Under the pieces are notes generated by a model. It saw only the letters and a program-made list of their open reading frames with translations, had not been told where the DNA came from and searched no databases. The position numbers and the translations under genes are program-made. Below, piece after piece: positions 29,145 through 37,508 of a stretch of DNA of 45,457 nucleotides (position 1 is the stretch's first letter; every line of letters begins with the position of its first letter). Source of the stretch: a virus; IMG/VR virus record IMGVR_UViG_3300020463_001463, positions 1 through 45,457 of that record, one strand, 5' to 3'.

Positions 29145-29333
29145 TTACTTCTTCTTGCTGTTGCCCCAGTTCTTAGCGCCTTTCTTACGACACTGAACTA
29201 GTGCTCCACTTGCATATGCACTGGGCCATACTTTATAACGTGATTTTACTTTGTGATAGCAAGCATCTTTTTTGCCTGCTTTTTCATCAAATTGTTCTTC
29301 GGTTAGTTCTTCGTATACTTCATTTAGTTTCAT
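29145..29333 (-). CDS. Small basic protein with leader, 62 aa
   Basis: Leader MKLNEVYEELTE (L-T-E at 10-12) then a basic module: C25-Y-H-K-V-K-S-R-Y-K-V-W-P, S-A-Y-A-S-G-A-L-V-Q-C48-R-K, ending GAKNWGNSKKK. I recognise this Cys-pair module from marine T4-like phages, where it recurs at the ends of structural proteins. It would follow the leader model: targeted to the prohead, cleaved, and bound to packaged DNA. ATG 29333 with the upstream stop three bases ahead. Confidence 0.75.
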   Translation of the reverse strand: MKLNEVYEELTEEQFDEKAGKKDACYHKVKSRYKVWPSAYASGALVQCRKKGAKNWGNSKKK

Positions 29334-29336
29334 AGC

Positions 29337-30941
29337 TTAACCAATCATACTATACATTTTATCTAACACACTTAAAAAGCCTGCTTTTGTTTGAATTCTA
29401 TCTACAATCTTTGCTTGTGTTTCTTCTTTTACTTTATCAAAAACTTGTAAGAAAATACTAGCTGTGGTCATATCAACTTTCATTGATCCATCTGCAAATT
29501 TCACTGACATTGCACTTTTATCTTTAACAATATCTCTTAGCTTGTCTATGTTTTCTTTTACTAGTATGTTGTGATCTAAATTTTCACGTTCATGCATCTT
29601 ACGAAGCATTGTAGCAACTGCATTTACATCAACATCTTCTTTTACAAAACTTTTAATAAATGCAATTTGCTCATTAACTTGCTTCCAATTTTTATATGAA
29701 CGATCTAGTGTTGCTCTTGTATATTCTGCAACTACTGTGTTAGCATTTGCACTTTCATCTAGTTTTAGTGCATCACGCATTGTATTTAGGTCTACACTGT
29801 TGGCATGCATTGCCGCCATGTGTTTTTTGTATTTCTCTGTACCTTTTTTGTGTGGGCTTTTTCCTTCTCTAGTAGTACTAAGATTAGACGAAGGATATAA
29901 ACTTTGATAGCGTTTAGCGAAATTTTTTCTAAAGTTTTGTGTATTAGACATTGGAGCTCGTTTTGTTTGTTGTAGTGGTCGTAATGTAAAATCTTCTTTC
30001 ATTCTACCTGTGTCAGGTTTTGGGTCGTCTAATGCTTTGAATTCTGCATATGTGAGATACATGTCTGTGTCTCTGTCATAGTAAGCACCTTCTTTTGGAT
30101 CATAGTATATGGGTTTTCCAACTCTTGTTTGGAATGGACCTTCTAATCCTTGCATTGGTGTATAACGTTCTTTGTCAATATCAGGCATCACATAGTAACC
30201 TTCAAACGGCATATCACCTTCCATTTCGTCGACCATTCTATCAATGATATCTTCAAAGTCATCATCTGGATGCAGTCCGTATTCAGCTGATGTATCATTG
30301 TACATATCTTGAATGTACTTTTCTTCTGGACCATCTTGTGTCAACATTTTGTAAATTGCATCATGCGGATCATCTGAGCTCATTATTCGTGCATGAAGAT
30401 CGCTCATTGAACCTTCATCATCGAATAAGTCCATTTGTGCTGGCTTTACGACTTTTGGTGTAGGTAATTTGTTTTTATCTTTTAATCTATTCTGTGCATC
30501 AAAACTTGATCTATTGCGTAATGTCGATAGACTCTTGCCTTCATTCATTCTAAACTTAATGCGTGAATACATCACATCAATTAGTAGTGGATCATTATCT
30601 TTGTCAGCATACTTGCTGATAATTGCATCTTTACTCATGCCTGCTTTAATGTCAGCATAAATCTTATCTTCCAAGCTCTTGCCTTCTGTTTCCATTCTTT
30701 CCATTGCACTTTGCATAAGCAAACGTTTAAGGTCTTCTGGGCTATAATTATCTCTAGGATCAATACCTCTAGTAGCTCCGGTTTTAGGGTCGCTACCAAT
30801 ATTAATAGTAGGTCTTGGTTTAGGACGTGGAACTTTAGTAGGTCTAGTTTTAGGTACAGGTATATCCGAATCCAATGCTTGTTGAACAGCGGCATCTATA
30901 GATCCTTTGTCAACTTCGTTTACTTTTTTCTTTTGTTCCAT
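29337..30941 (-). CDS. Putative head-associated structural protein, 534 aa
   Basis: Long, hydrophilic, low in hydrophobic core. It has a proline/lysine-rich start (PVPKTRPTKVPRPKPRPT at 29-46), a central acidic region (about 175-265), and a basic motif KSPHKKGTEKYKKHMAAMHA (about 363-382) that I know from marine-phage head proteins. The C-terminal 150 residues look helical. It begins MEQKKKVNEV, so it lacks the usual leader or carries a variant. A perfect TATAAATA late promoter lies 30 bases upstream of ATG 30941 with AGGAAGAG as ribosome site, which fits a late virion gene. No enzyme motif seen. Confidence 0.75.
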   Translation of the reverse strand: MEQKKKVNEVDKGSIDAAVQQALDSDIPVPKTRPTKVPRPKPRPTINIGSDPKTGATRGIDPRDNYSPEDLKRLLMQSAMERMETEGKSLEDKIYADIKAGMSKDAIISKYADKDNDPLLIDVMYSRIKFRMNEGKSLSTLRNRSSFDAQNRLKDKNKLPTPKVVKPAQMDLFDDEGSMSDLHARIMSSDDPHDAIYKMLTQDGPEEKYIQDMYNDTSAEYGLHPDDDFEDIIDRMVDEMEGDMPFEGYYVMPDIDKERYTPMQGLEGPFQTRVGKPIYYDPKEGAYYDRDTDMYLTYAEFKALDDPKPDTGRMKEDFTLRPLQQTKRAPMSNTQNFRKNFAKRYQSLYPSSNLSTTREGKSPHKKGTEKYKKHMAAMHANSVDLNTMRDALKLDESANANTVVAEYTRATLDRSYKNWKQVNEQIAFIKSFVKEDVDVNAVATMLRKMHERENLDHNILVKENIDKLRDIVKDKSAMSVKFADGSMKVDMTTASIFLQVFDKVKEETQAKIVDRIQTKAGFLSVLDKMYSMIG

Positions 30942-30970
30942 AACTCTCTTCCTAATTTGTCCGTTTGTAA

Positions 30971-30978
30971 TATTTATA
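30971..30978 (-). promoter_or_regulatory. T4-type late promoter (TATAAATA)
   Basis: The minus strand has the exact T4 late promoter octamer TATAAATA, read by gp55-gp33-gp45-dependent RNA polymerase in T4. A start about six bases further would give a leader of about 23 bases with AGGAAGAG before ATG 30941. The octamer overlaps the stop codon of the preceding gene. The presence of a gp45-like clamp in this genome agrees with clamp-dependent late transcription. Confidence 0.7.
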
Positions 30979-31246
30979 CACCACTCATTGATCGTGCCAT
31001 GCCGCCTCGATAATCCTTCATTGTAATTGGCGTTACTTTTATTTGACTTTGAGGCATTTGCATATCAGGTCCTGTGCCAGCTCCTGGTTGGGCTTGAGGT
31101 TGCTGTTGCTGTTTCGCTTTCGTCTTCGCTTTTTTGTTGTGTTCAGGATGTCCTGGTGGAGGAGTATTTGATCCGCCAACCTTTTTTTGCATAGCTTTGG
31201 ATAGTCCTGGGTCAATCTTATCTAAATTTAATTCGTGTAATCTCAT
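30974..31246 (-). CDS. Low-complexity protein with MRLHEL leader, 90 aa
   Basis: Starts MRLHELNLDKIDPGLSKAM; then a proline, lysine and glutamine-rich stretch (KAKTKAKQQQQPQAQPGAG) and the end PITMKDYRGGMARSMSGV. Likely disordered and basic. The leader is close at DNA level to those at 43402 and 43785. ATGA overlap with the 1497-residue gene. Possibly an internal head protein. Confidence 0.65.
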   Translation of the reverse strand: MRLHELNLDKIDPGLSKAMQKKVGGSNTPPPGHPEHNKKAKTKAKQQQQPQAQPGAGTGPDMQMPQSQIKVTPITMKDYRGGMARSMSGV

Positions 31247-34200
31247 TGTCCTGCTCCTCCTGTAAAGCCCATTTGTTTCTGCATGCCGCCTTTGTACTTT
31301 TCTAAGTCCAGCGGATCTTTGTATTTGGCAGGATTAAATCTAAGCATATCTTTAAAATCTGTACTATCATCTTTGCTACCTAATCCACCTTTTGGCCTAG
31401 GATTTTTATCTTGTTGCGTATCTGTTTGTCTAGTTTTACCTTTTTTAGCTTTAAACGTTTTGGTTGCTACAGGACCTGTTAATCCCATTGCAATATCAGC
31501 TTGACTTTGATTAGTTGTACTAGGATCAACTTGCTGTGCGGTATCAGTACTAGTGTCAGTACTAGTATCGTTAGGATTGTTTTGTTGTCCTGTCATATTA
31601 GTTGTTTGACTCGGTGAAGTAATTCCTGACGGGATTTCTGTATCAGTTTCGTTATCTTGATTTGCTACTTTGTCCAGTTTATCCTGATTTTGTTTTAGTT
31701 TATCTTTTGCTTGTTGTGCTCTAGTTTCTGCATCAGTGCCTGCGGCTTTTTCCTGGTCTGCTTGATTACGTTTAGCAATATCGTCTAGCTCTTTTTTCTG
31801 ACTCGGACTTAGTGTTTTAGGATCAATAAAGTTTACAGGACCACCTGCTTCAGGATCTGTAACAGGTACTTCTAGTTTAGATGGTTCCTTTATTGTAACT
31901 GGTTCATCTACACCTATATCAAGCTCTGGAGAATCCATACTACCCGGTTGTTCCGGCTGTACAGGAGCAGTTGTAGTAACAGTAACCTTAGGTATCTCCG
32001 GTGCTAATTCATCTGGCTTAGGTGATTTATCTTTTTTATCTGGTTGTTGTAGTTCGTCTGGTTTTTTAGTTTTGACTTTAGGATCTTGCGTAGGCTCAAC
32101 ATCAATATCTAGTTCGTCATTGCCCTGTGGTATTTCTGGCTGTGTAACTGTAGTACTAACATCTGGTGGTGCAGGTGAACCTGTATCAAGGTCTATATTA
32201 TTAGCATCTGCTTCAGCATCTGCTTTTGCTTGTGCTTCGGCATCTGCTTTTGCTTTGTCTAGTACTCGCTTTCGTCTAGCGTCTAGTTCAGCTTGCCCAT
32301 CGCCTCTGCCACTACCAGTTACTGGATCTGGAGCACTTGTACTAGGCAAGTCTAATGCATCTGGTCTACTGGACGGTGTAATTGGTGGATTCATTCTCAA
32401 ACTACCTGCTTGATTAGCCGGTAATCCTTTTAAGAATCTATCAATTTTAATTGCATTTTTAGTAGCAAGAACTTCTTTATATTGATCTTGTACTGATTGA
32501 GGTACTGTAACATCTTTATACTGTTGATCATCAGGTTTAGCTTTACTAGGATCGAAAAACTTAGGTTCAGCTGGTGGTGTATTTTCAGTATCAGTATCAT
32601 CTATATCACTAACACCTTGTGCAACTCCACCTTCTTGATCCACTGGTTCTCCGTTGTTAGCAATATTTGTTACGTTATTGGTATTTGCTTGTTTTTGTTT
32701 TTCTTTTGTAGCTGTACGCAATGCTTCGTCGTCTGCATCAAACTCATCTACTTCAGGTGATGTAGGTTTTACAGGCTTTGTTGTATCTATAGTAGAGTCT
32801 TTCCACTTTTTCATAAGTGCTTTATGATTTTGGTGGTTAGTTGTGCCTCTAGTTCCATCTTCTTTTACTTCTGCCCACATACCGCCAACACCGTTAGGGA
32901 CACCTTGCCAAGCATAGATTTTTCCATCTAATTCAACTTGTACGCCTGTTGGTGGTCGGTCCATTTGTGGTTGAGGTAGTGACTGTGGTGGGTTTTGTTT
33001 TGCTTCGTCATTGAGTTTTTCTTTTACTTCTGCTGGACGTTGTTCATACTTTGCTAAATCTTCTTGACTAATAATATCATTGCTTATACCCGGATATGCT
33101 TTCTCTAATGACTTGAGCATTGCTTTAACTGCTATAGGATCCATATCTCTTGTAGAAATTTCTAGCTTTGTGCTTGCAACAATATGTGCTCTACTTAAAC
33201 TGTGATTCTCTTCATTAGCAGGATTAAGTTCTGGAGAAGTAGGTGCCTCAGTCATCACTTCAATGCCATCAACATCAGCATTGTCTTTTTTAACTTGCTC
33301 TAGTTTTTCTTTTTCAACTTCTCTCGCCGCTTGGTCAGCTTTAAACTTCTCGTCAAAATATTCTCTGCCTTTTTTGATACTACCATCTTGTAAATGTGTT
33401 TCTCCGTATTCAGCGTCCCATGCTTTAACATCATTATCGAAACTCTTTCTAAGATTTTTAATTTTTGATTCAGCATTTGTTATTTGTAATGCTTGAGCGT
33501 TTTGATAATATTCTCCTCTAGCTTCTAAGTTTTCTCTTGTGGGCCTTGGATTATCAGGGTTGTTTGGATCTGCATCTGGGTTCCTACTATCCCAAGCACG
33601 TTGTTGTTGTGCAAGGTTACGTTCAGCGGCTTTGTTTGCAATATCAATTTGTTGTTGAGCACCGTTGATTTCAAATTTTATATCAGCATATTCTTCACTG
33701 TTTAAATCTGGACGAGAAAATGTATTGTCTTGTAAGTTTTCTAGGTCTTCTGGTATAGTATCATTATTTCTTCTACTATTAAACAGTATCTGGTTTCTAG
33801 TCCAAGTCTGATTTCCTCTTTCTTTGTCACCAGTAAATGTTACTTTGCCTTCTTTCCAATATTGTAATTTTTGTTGTTCATCTAAATCACTAAAGATAGG
33901 AGCTTCTAGCGTACTACGTCCTTTTACTCTTACATCAATTTTTCTTACATCTTCAATTCTTTTAAGTACACTATTGATACTACCTTTGCTATCAATACCT
34001 AATAGTGCCGCTATACGTCTTACTTCATTTTTGTCACCTACGTTTACAACAACAATGCCTTCATCTGGGTCAAGTTCATTATCATCTAATATTGAAATAA
34101 GCTCAATGTCTTTGTCATTCTGCTGTGCTTCTTTTACTGTAATTTTAACTGTTTTGCCGTCTTTGGTAATAGTGTATTGACCTCTTCTGTTTACTCTAGC

Positions 34201-35736
34201 ACCGTTCTTTTTTGCTTCTTCAATATCAGCACTGCCTATGGATCTAGCTTTTACCAAGTCACTAATAGCAAATCTTCTTACACCATTCTCGTCTACTTTT
34301 GTAATCAACTGCATCAATTCGTTAGGATTGATTGTCATCAAGTCTACTAGTGCTTTAGGATCTTTGCTTCCGCCCATTACGAATTGTCTTAGTCTAGCCG
34401 CACCTGCTCTAATTCTCTGAGCACCTCCAACAGTTGCCGCTGTTATGTTACCTGACTGTGCCGCAAGCATACCGTTGTATGCGGCATTAACAACACCTTC
34501 TGTTTTTGTTGTAATATTACCAGCCCCGTCAATAATACCTCCATTTTCAAACCATTGTTCTGCCGCCTCACTAGCACCTTCGGTGAGTGTTCCAATTTTT
34601 GCTTTCATAATAGCGTTTTTCATAAACTTTGGTTTGATAACTTTTCCGTACAATACTTTGTTTTGTATTGTGTCAAGTACACCGCCAGTTACGGCTACTT
34701 TATAAAATGCATTTCTAATACTAGCATCAATAGCAAACTTTCTTGCCATATCTTCTGCTTCTGCTTCTGCCTCAGCAGGAGTTCTATCTTCCCCATCTTC
34801 TTGTAGTTGTTGTAAAGCGGCTTCTTTGTAAATATCAAAATGACCTGTTTGTTGTAATTTTCCGTCATTGAATGCTTTGTTAACTCTGTCAGTAATACTT
34901 TGTGCTACCGCGCCTCCAGCTTCTAGTGCATTGAGTTTTGTAGAAATAGCCATCCCTGCTAGTGGACCTGTTGTTGTAATCGTAATCACATCTACAATCT
35001 CACTAGGCAATTCACCAATAATAACACCAGCCGCGCCTTCTAAATTAAATCCTGTTGCACCCATAAACAATCCAACGGCAGAGTTAAAGTCTGTTACTGC
35101 GCCTGTGGTTAAATCTACATTGTCTCTAAATGACTGATCTGTTTTGTTTTCTAAGTATTCTTGAAAGCGATCCATAAAAAACTTATCGCCTTTGTTTTTG
35201 TATTCGCCTTGGTCATCCATTTCTGGATCATTGTAACCACTAAGAGTTGATTTGCTTAAATCACTTAGCTTTTCGCCTTTGGCTTTTGCTAATTGTCCTG
35301 CCATAGTTAAGTTGTTTATTGCATCGTCGATAACATATGAACCACCTTTCATCCAACTGGATGCTAGTTCTGCTGTACCAGCCGCAAATGCCCAACCCAA
35401 GTCTACTAAAGTATTGTTTTCATCATAAGGTCTAAGTTCATTATCCCTCATAATTACACCTTTGATTTCACCACCGTCCTGGTATTCCTTAACTGCCATT
35501 GCAATTTTTGGATCTACTCCATTATCGCCTCCGACTGTATAGGTCTTTTTGTCGTGAAATCCTTCTGGATAGATTAACTGTCCATTAGGTCCTTCTTTTG
35601 CAGGTGGTGTTCTGTTAGTCATTTTATAGATGTCAGCTAGACTTAGTGTAACAGTTTTAGGAGGTACAGGTTTGTTACCGTCGTCCGGTGCTTCGACTAT
35701 AATAGGTTTATTTTCAAACAACTCATTAAGACGCAT
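31243..35736 (-). CDS. Giant putative virion protein, 1497 aa
   Basis: Start at ATG 35736, giving leader MRLNELFE (L-F-E at 6-8), two bases after the preceding stop; an in-frame extension of nine residues would overlap that stop. Residues about 100-460 form helical, partly hydrophobic segments (such as AAGVIIGELPSEIVDVITIT and LAGMAISTKL), possibly membrane active. The middle (460-1000) is charged and helical with a small domain Q-V-E-L-D-G-K-I-Y-A-W-Q-G near 960. The last 450 residues are proline, aspartate and threonine rich and contain a short ADAEA-type repeat. No catalytic motif recognised. Size, leader and hydrophobic helices suggest a head-internal or DNA-ejection protein. Confidence 0.75.
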   Translation of the reverse strand: MRLNELFENKPIIVEAPDDGNKPVPPKTVTLSLADIYKMTNRTPPAKEGPNGQLIYPEGFHDKKTYTVGGDNGVDPKIAMAVKEYQDGGEIKGVIMRDNELRPYDENNTLVDLGWAFAAGTAELASSWMKGGSYVIDDAINNLTMAGQLAKAKGEKLSDLSKSTLSGYNDPEMDDQGEYKNKGDKFFMDRFQEYLENKTDQSFRDNVDLTTGAVTDFNSAVGLFMGATGFNLEGAAGVIIGELPSEIVDVITITTTGPLAGMAISTKLNALEAGGAVAQSITDRVNKAFNDGKLQQTGHFDIYKEAALQQLQEDGEDRTPAEAEAEAEDMARKFAIDASIRNAFYKVAVTGGVLDTIQNKVLYGKVIKPKFMKNAIMKAKIGTLTEGASEAAEQWFENGGIIDGAGNITTKTEGVVNAAYNGMLAAQSGNITAATVGGAQRIRAGAARLRQFVMGGSKDPKALVDLMTINPNELMQLITKVDENGVRRFAISDLVKARSIGSADIEEAKKNGARVNRRGQYTITKDGKTVKITVKEAQQNDKDIELISILDDNELDPDEGIVVVNVGDKNEVRRIAALLGIDSKGSINSVLKRIEDVRKIDVRVKGRSTLEAPIFSDLDEQQKLQYWKEGKVTFTGDKERGNQTWTRNQILFNSRRNNDTIPEDLENLQDNTFSRPDLNSEEYADIKFEINGAQQQIDIANKAAERNLAQQQRAWDSRNPDADPNNPDNPRPTRENLEARGEYYQNAQALQITNAESKIKNLRKSFDNDVKAWDAEYGETHLQDGSIKKGREYFDEKFKADQAAREVEKEKLEQVKKDNADVDGIEVMTEAPTSPELNPANEENHSLSRAHIVASTKLEISTRDMDPIAVKAMLKSLEKAYPGISNDIISQEDLAKYEQRPAEVKEKLNDEAKQNPPQSLPQPQMDRPPTGVQVELDGKIYAWQGVPNGVGGMWAEVKEDGTRGTTNHQNHKALMKKWKDSTIDTTKPVKPTSPEVDEFDADDEALRTATKEKQKQANTNNVTNIANNGEPVDQEGGVAQGVSDIDDTDTENTPPAEPKFFDPSKAKPDDQQYKDVTVPQSVQDQYKEVLATKNAIKIDRFLKGLPANQAGSLRMNPPITPSSRPDALDLPSTSAPDPVTGSGRGDGQAELDARRKRVLDKAKADAEAQAKADAEADANNIDLDTGSPAPPDVSTTVTQPEIPQGNDELDIDVEPTQDPKVKTKKPDELQQPDKKDKSPKPDELAPEIPKVTVTTTAPVQPEQPGSMDSPELDIGVDEPVTIKEPSKLEVPVTDPEAGGPVNFIDPKTLSPSQKKELDDIAKRNQADQEKAAGTDAETRAQQAKDKLKQNQDKLDKVANQDNETDTEIPSGITSPSQTTNMTGQQNNPNDTSTDTSTDTAQQVDPSTTNQSQADIAMGLTGPVATKTFKAKKGKTRQTDTQQDKNPRPKGGLGSKDDSTDFKDMLRFNPAKYKDPLDLEKYKGGMQKQMGFTGGAGQ
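32204..32256. repeat. Short in-frame repeat in the 1497-aa gene
   Basis: The 15-mer GCATCTGCTTTTGCT occurs at 32216-32230 and again at 32240-32254, preceded by a near copy at 32204. On the coding strand it encodes K-A-D-A-E-A-type units. It is part of the low-complexity C-terminal region and probably a slippage product. Confidence 0.75.
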
Positions 35737-35737
35737 T

Positions 35738-36193
35738 TTACATCTCTTCTGGCATGTCGTCAACTACTACTGGTGGTACTTCAGGATAACCATTAATCTC
35801 TAAGTATTCCATATAGTGTTTAACTGCGCCAATGTAATCACATGCTTTTGTAATCTTTGCCTGTACCCAAGGCTCTAAGTTATCAGTATCGTTAATCATA
35901 CCATGTAGCTGTACACTGTACTTGCTGAGTTTGTATAGTTGACTTTTTGCCATCCAACCATCTTCGTCAGTTGAATCAAGTACACCTTCAAACAATTCAC
36001 TGGTATATAACACAGGCTCTTTACCTTCTTTAAGTTCTGGTTTGTGCTTATTCATCCAAAGTTTTGCGAGATCAATGTCTTCGAATACTTTGCGTTCTAC
36101 ACCGTTTACGTCCAAAACTTTATACTGAGAACCTTCTTTTACTAGCTTAGGTTTAGCTACAGTTTTTTCAGTTGATATTTTTTCCAATCTCAT
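35738..36193 (-). CDS. Putative structural protein, 151 aa
   Basis: Starts MRLEKISTEK (leader-like but without L-x-E). The second half, DGWMAKSQLYKLSKYSVQLH followed by LEPWVQAKITKACDYIGAVK, is a helical module I associate with T4-like cyanophage and pelagiphage virion proteins. ATG 36193, ATGA overlap with the 61-residue gene upstream. Function unknown. Confidence 0.7.
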   Translation of the reverse strand: MRLEKISTEKTVAKPKLVKEGSQYKVLDVNGVERKVFEDIDLAKLWMNKHKPELKEGKEPVLYTSELFEGVLDSTDEDGWMAKSQLYKLSKYSVQLHGMINDTDNLEPWVQAKITKACDYIGAVKHYMEYLEINGYPEVPPVVVDDMPEEM

Positions 36194-36375
36194 GGGTTTC
36201 TCCGTATCATTTTATTTTTGTCTGAGGCAACAGGAGCATTACTATCCTCTGTTTTCTTTTTCTTCCTACGTTGGATAGTGCCAGGGCCACCGTCTACAAA
36301 ACCGTTGCCACTGCCCATACTAGTAGCTATTCCACCACTAGTAGTATCTTCCTGTATGACTTCCCAGACTTTCAT
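36190..36375 (-). CDS. Small protein with leader MKVWEVIQE, 61 aa
   Basis: Leader MKVWEVIQE (I-Q-E at 7-9) followed by TTSGGIATSMGSGNGF, a Gly-rich piece I know from marine-phage proteins, then the basic patch RRKKKK. It probably belongs to the head-internal set. No Shine-Dalgarno sequence precedes ATG 36375; a late-promoter-like CATAAATA ends only five bases upstream. Confidence 0.65.
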   Translation of the reverse strand: MKVWEVIQEDTTSGGIATSMGSGNGFVDGGPGTIQRRKKKKTEDSNAPVASDKNKMIRRNP

Positions 36376-36380
36376 ATAGT

Positions 36381-36388
36381 TATTTATG
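36381..36388 (-). promoter_or_regulatory. Late-promoter-like CATAAATA directly before ATG 36375
   Basis: Minus strand CATAAATA differs from TATAAATA at the first base only. Its usual start point would fall on or next to the ATG of the 61-residue gene, which has no ribosome-binding sequence, so the transcript would be leaderless for that gene. It could also serve the following genes (35738 and 31243). Confidence 0.45.
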
Positions 36389-36393
36389 CTGGT

Positions 36394-37296
36394 TTAAGGT
36401 TTAGTATCACCTACAGTATGAGCAATATAATCGTGTTTTTCTACTTCGTGTTTCTTATATGCTTCTTCTAAGTATTGATAATTTTTATCCAATACAAACT
36501 CATCACTACGCAATAGACAAGCTCCAAATGGAACGGGCCATACAACACTAATTGCAAGCCAATCAGTTCTACTGTACATGCTTAGTCTACTCCATAACCA
36601 ATGAGGGAAAGGTATCTCAGGATCGACCATATAGTCGCTCAACAAGTGTTTGTCATGTGTTGCTAATTTTACCAAGTGTTGATCCATGTTGCGAATAAAA
36701 TTTTGTATTAGTTTACTACGACCAACAAAAGCTAAATCTCCAAAGAATGGTAAACCATTTCGTATACGCAACCAAGGAGTAAAGATATTATCATTGAATG
36801 CTGTTTGTCTCAACATGTTTCTTAGTAAATTTTGCCAATGGTGTTCTGGCATTGGATTAAGTATGCAGTCAGTTCTTGTTTTAAATGCAATATCGTACTG
36901 TTCATGATATGGTTCAAATGTTTCTGCCACTTTAGCACTTGCTAGATACATTCCTGGAAAATTATAAGTGTATTGGCTGAGATTTTCTGTTTTATAACAT
37001 ACTGTGTGTTGTACATAGTCAGGAGCAAGCCACCAATCTCCTGCATTTTCATTACCTTGTTTTACTTTTTCAATATGATCGGTAACAACTTCGTCATAGT
37101 TGCTTACATCTACAACTTTAGCATCATATAGTTCTTTTACTCTATCATCTAAGTTGTCTGTTCCGTCGTCCCACAAATGAAAATAATAATCTACATGTAT
37201 CCTATTGTGCCAATCTGGGAACAAACGTTGACGCCACCATGCGGCACCTTGTTCAAGATGTCTTGCCTGACCACTCATCAGAACTGCAATTTTCAT
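36394..37296 (-). CDS. Glycosyltransferase-like protein, 300 aa
   Basis: Starts MKIAVLMSGQARHLEQG, the A-x-x-x-S-G-x-x-R opening of a glycosyltransferase-like family common in phages and surface-polysaccharide loci. YDIAFKTRTDCILNPMP (about 134-150) is the I-x-x-R-x-D donor-site pattern. It may glycosylate virion proteins, the host surface or DNA; no substrate can be named. ATGA overlap with the small membrane gene upstream. Confidence 0.7.
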   Translation of the reverse strand: MKIAVLMSGQARHLEQGAAWWRQRLFPDWHNRIHVDYYFHLWDDGTDNLDDRVKELYDAKVVDVSNYDEVVTDHIEKVKQGNENAGDWWLAPDYVQHTVCYKTENLSQYTYNFPGMYLASAKVAETFEPYHEQYDIAFKTRTDCILNPMPEHHWQNLLRNMLRQTAFNDNIFTPWLRIRNGLPFFGDLAFVGRSKLIQNFIRNMDQHLVKLATHDKHLLSDYMVDPEIPFPHWLWSRLSMYSRTDWLAISVVWPVPFGACLLRSDEFVLDKNYQYLEEAYKKHEVEKHDYIAHTVGDTKP

Positions 37297-37508
37297 TCAC
37301 CTTCTCCGTCGTATTCTTTGTAATCTTTGTTAGTTGTATCAGTGTCAACACGTTTGCGAGTATCATCTTCAAATAAACTGGCGGCAACGAATCCCATTGC
37401 GGCTAACATAGGTACAACATATACCATTTTATCAGTTAGATAAGCAACTATGTAAGTTGGAACTAGTACTACTGTTCCTCTTACTAATGCTTTTTTCAAT
37501 GAATTCAT
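37293..37508 (-). CDS. Small membrane protein, 71 aa
   Basis: Two hydrophobic segments (LVRGTVVLVPTYIVAYLTD and VYVVPMLAAMGFVAASLF) and an acidic tail. The start is uncertain: ATG 37508 (taken here), ATG 37523 and ATG 37544 are in frame, and all lie inside the end of the radical SAM gene, which runs to 37432. An overlap of 77-113 bases is unusual in this window. Coupled to the glycosyltransferase by ATGA. Confidence 0.55.
   Translation of the reverse strand: MNSLKKALVRGTVVLVPTYIVAYLTDKMVYVVPMLAAMGFVAASLFEDDTRKRVDTDTTNKDYKEYDGEGE

Noticed and set aside
31550-31575. A direct repeat suggesting an attachment site
   Set aside because: It is a short codon repeat for S-T-D-T in a low-complexity protein tail, not an attachment site.
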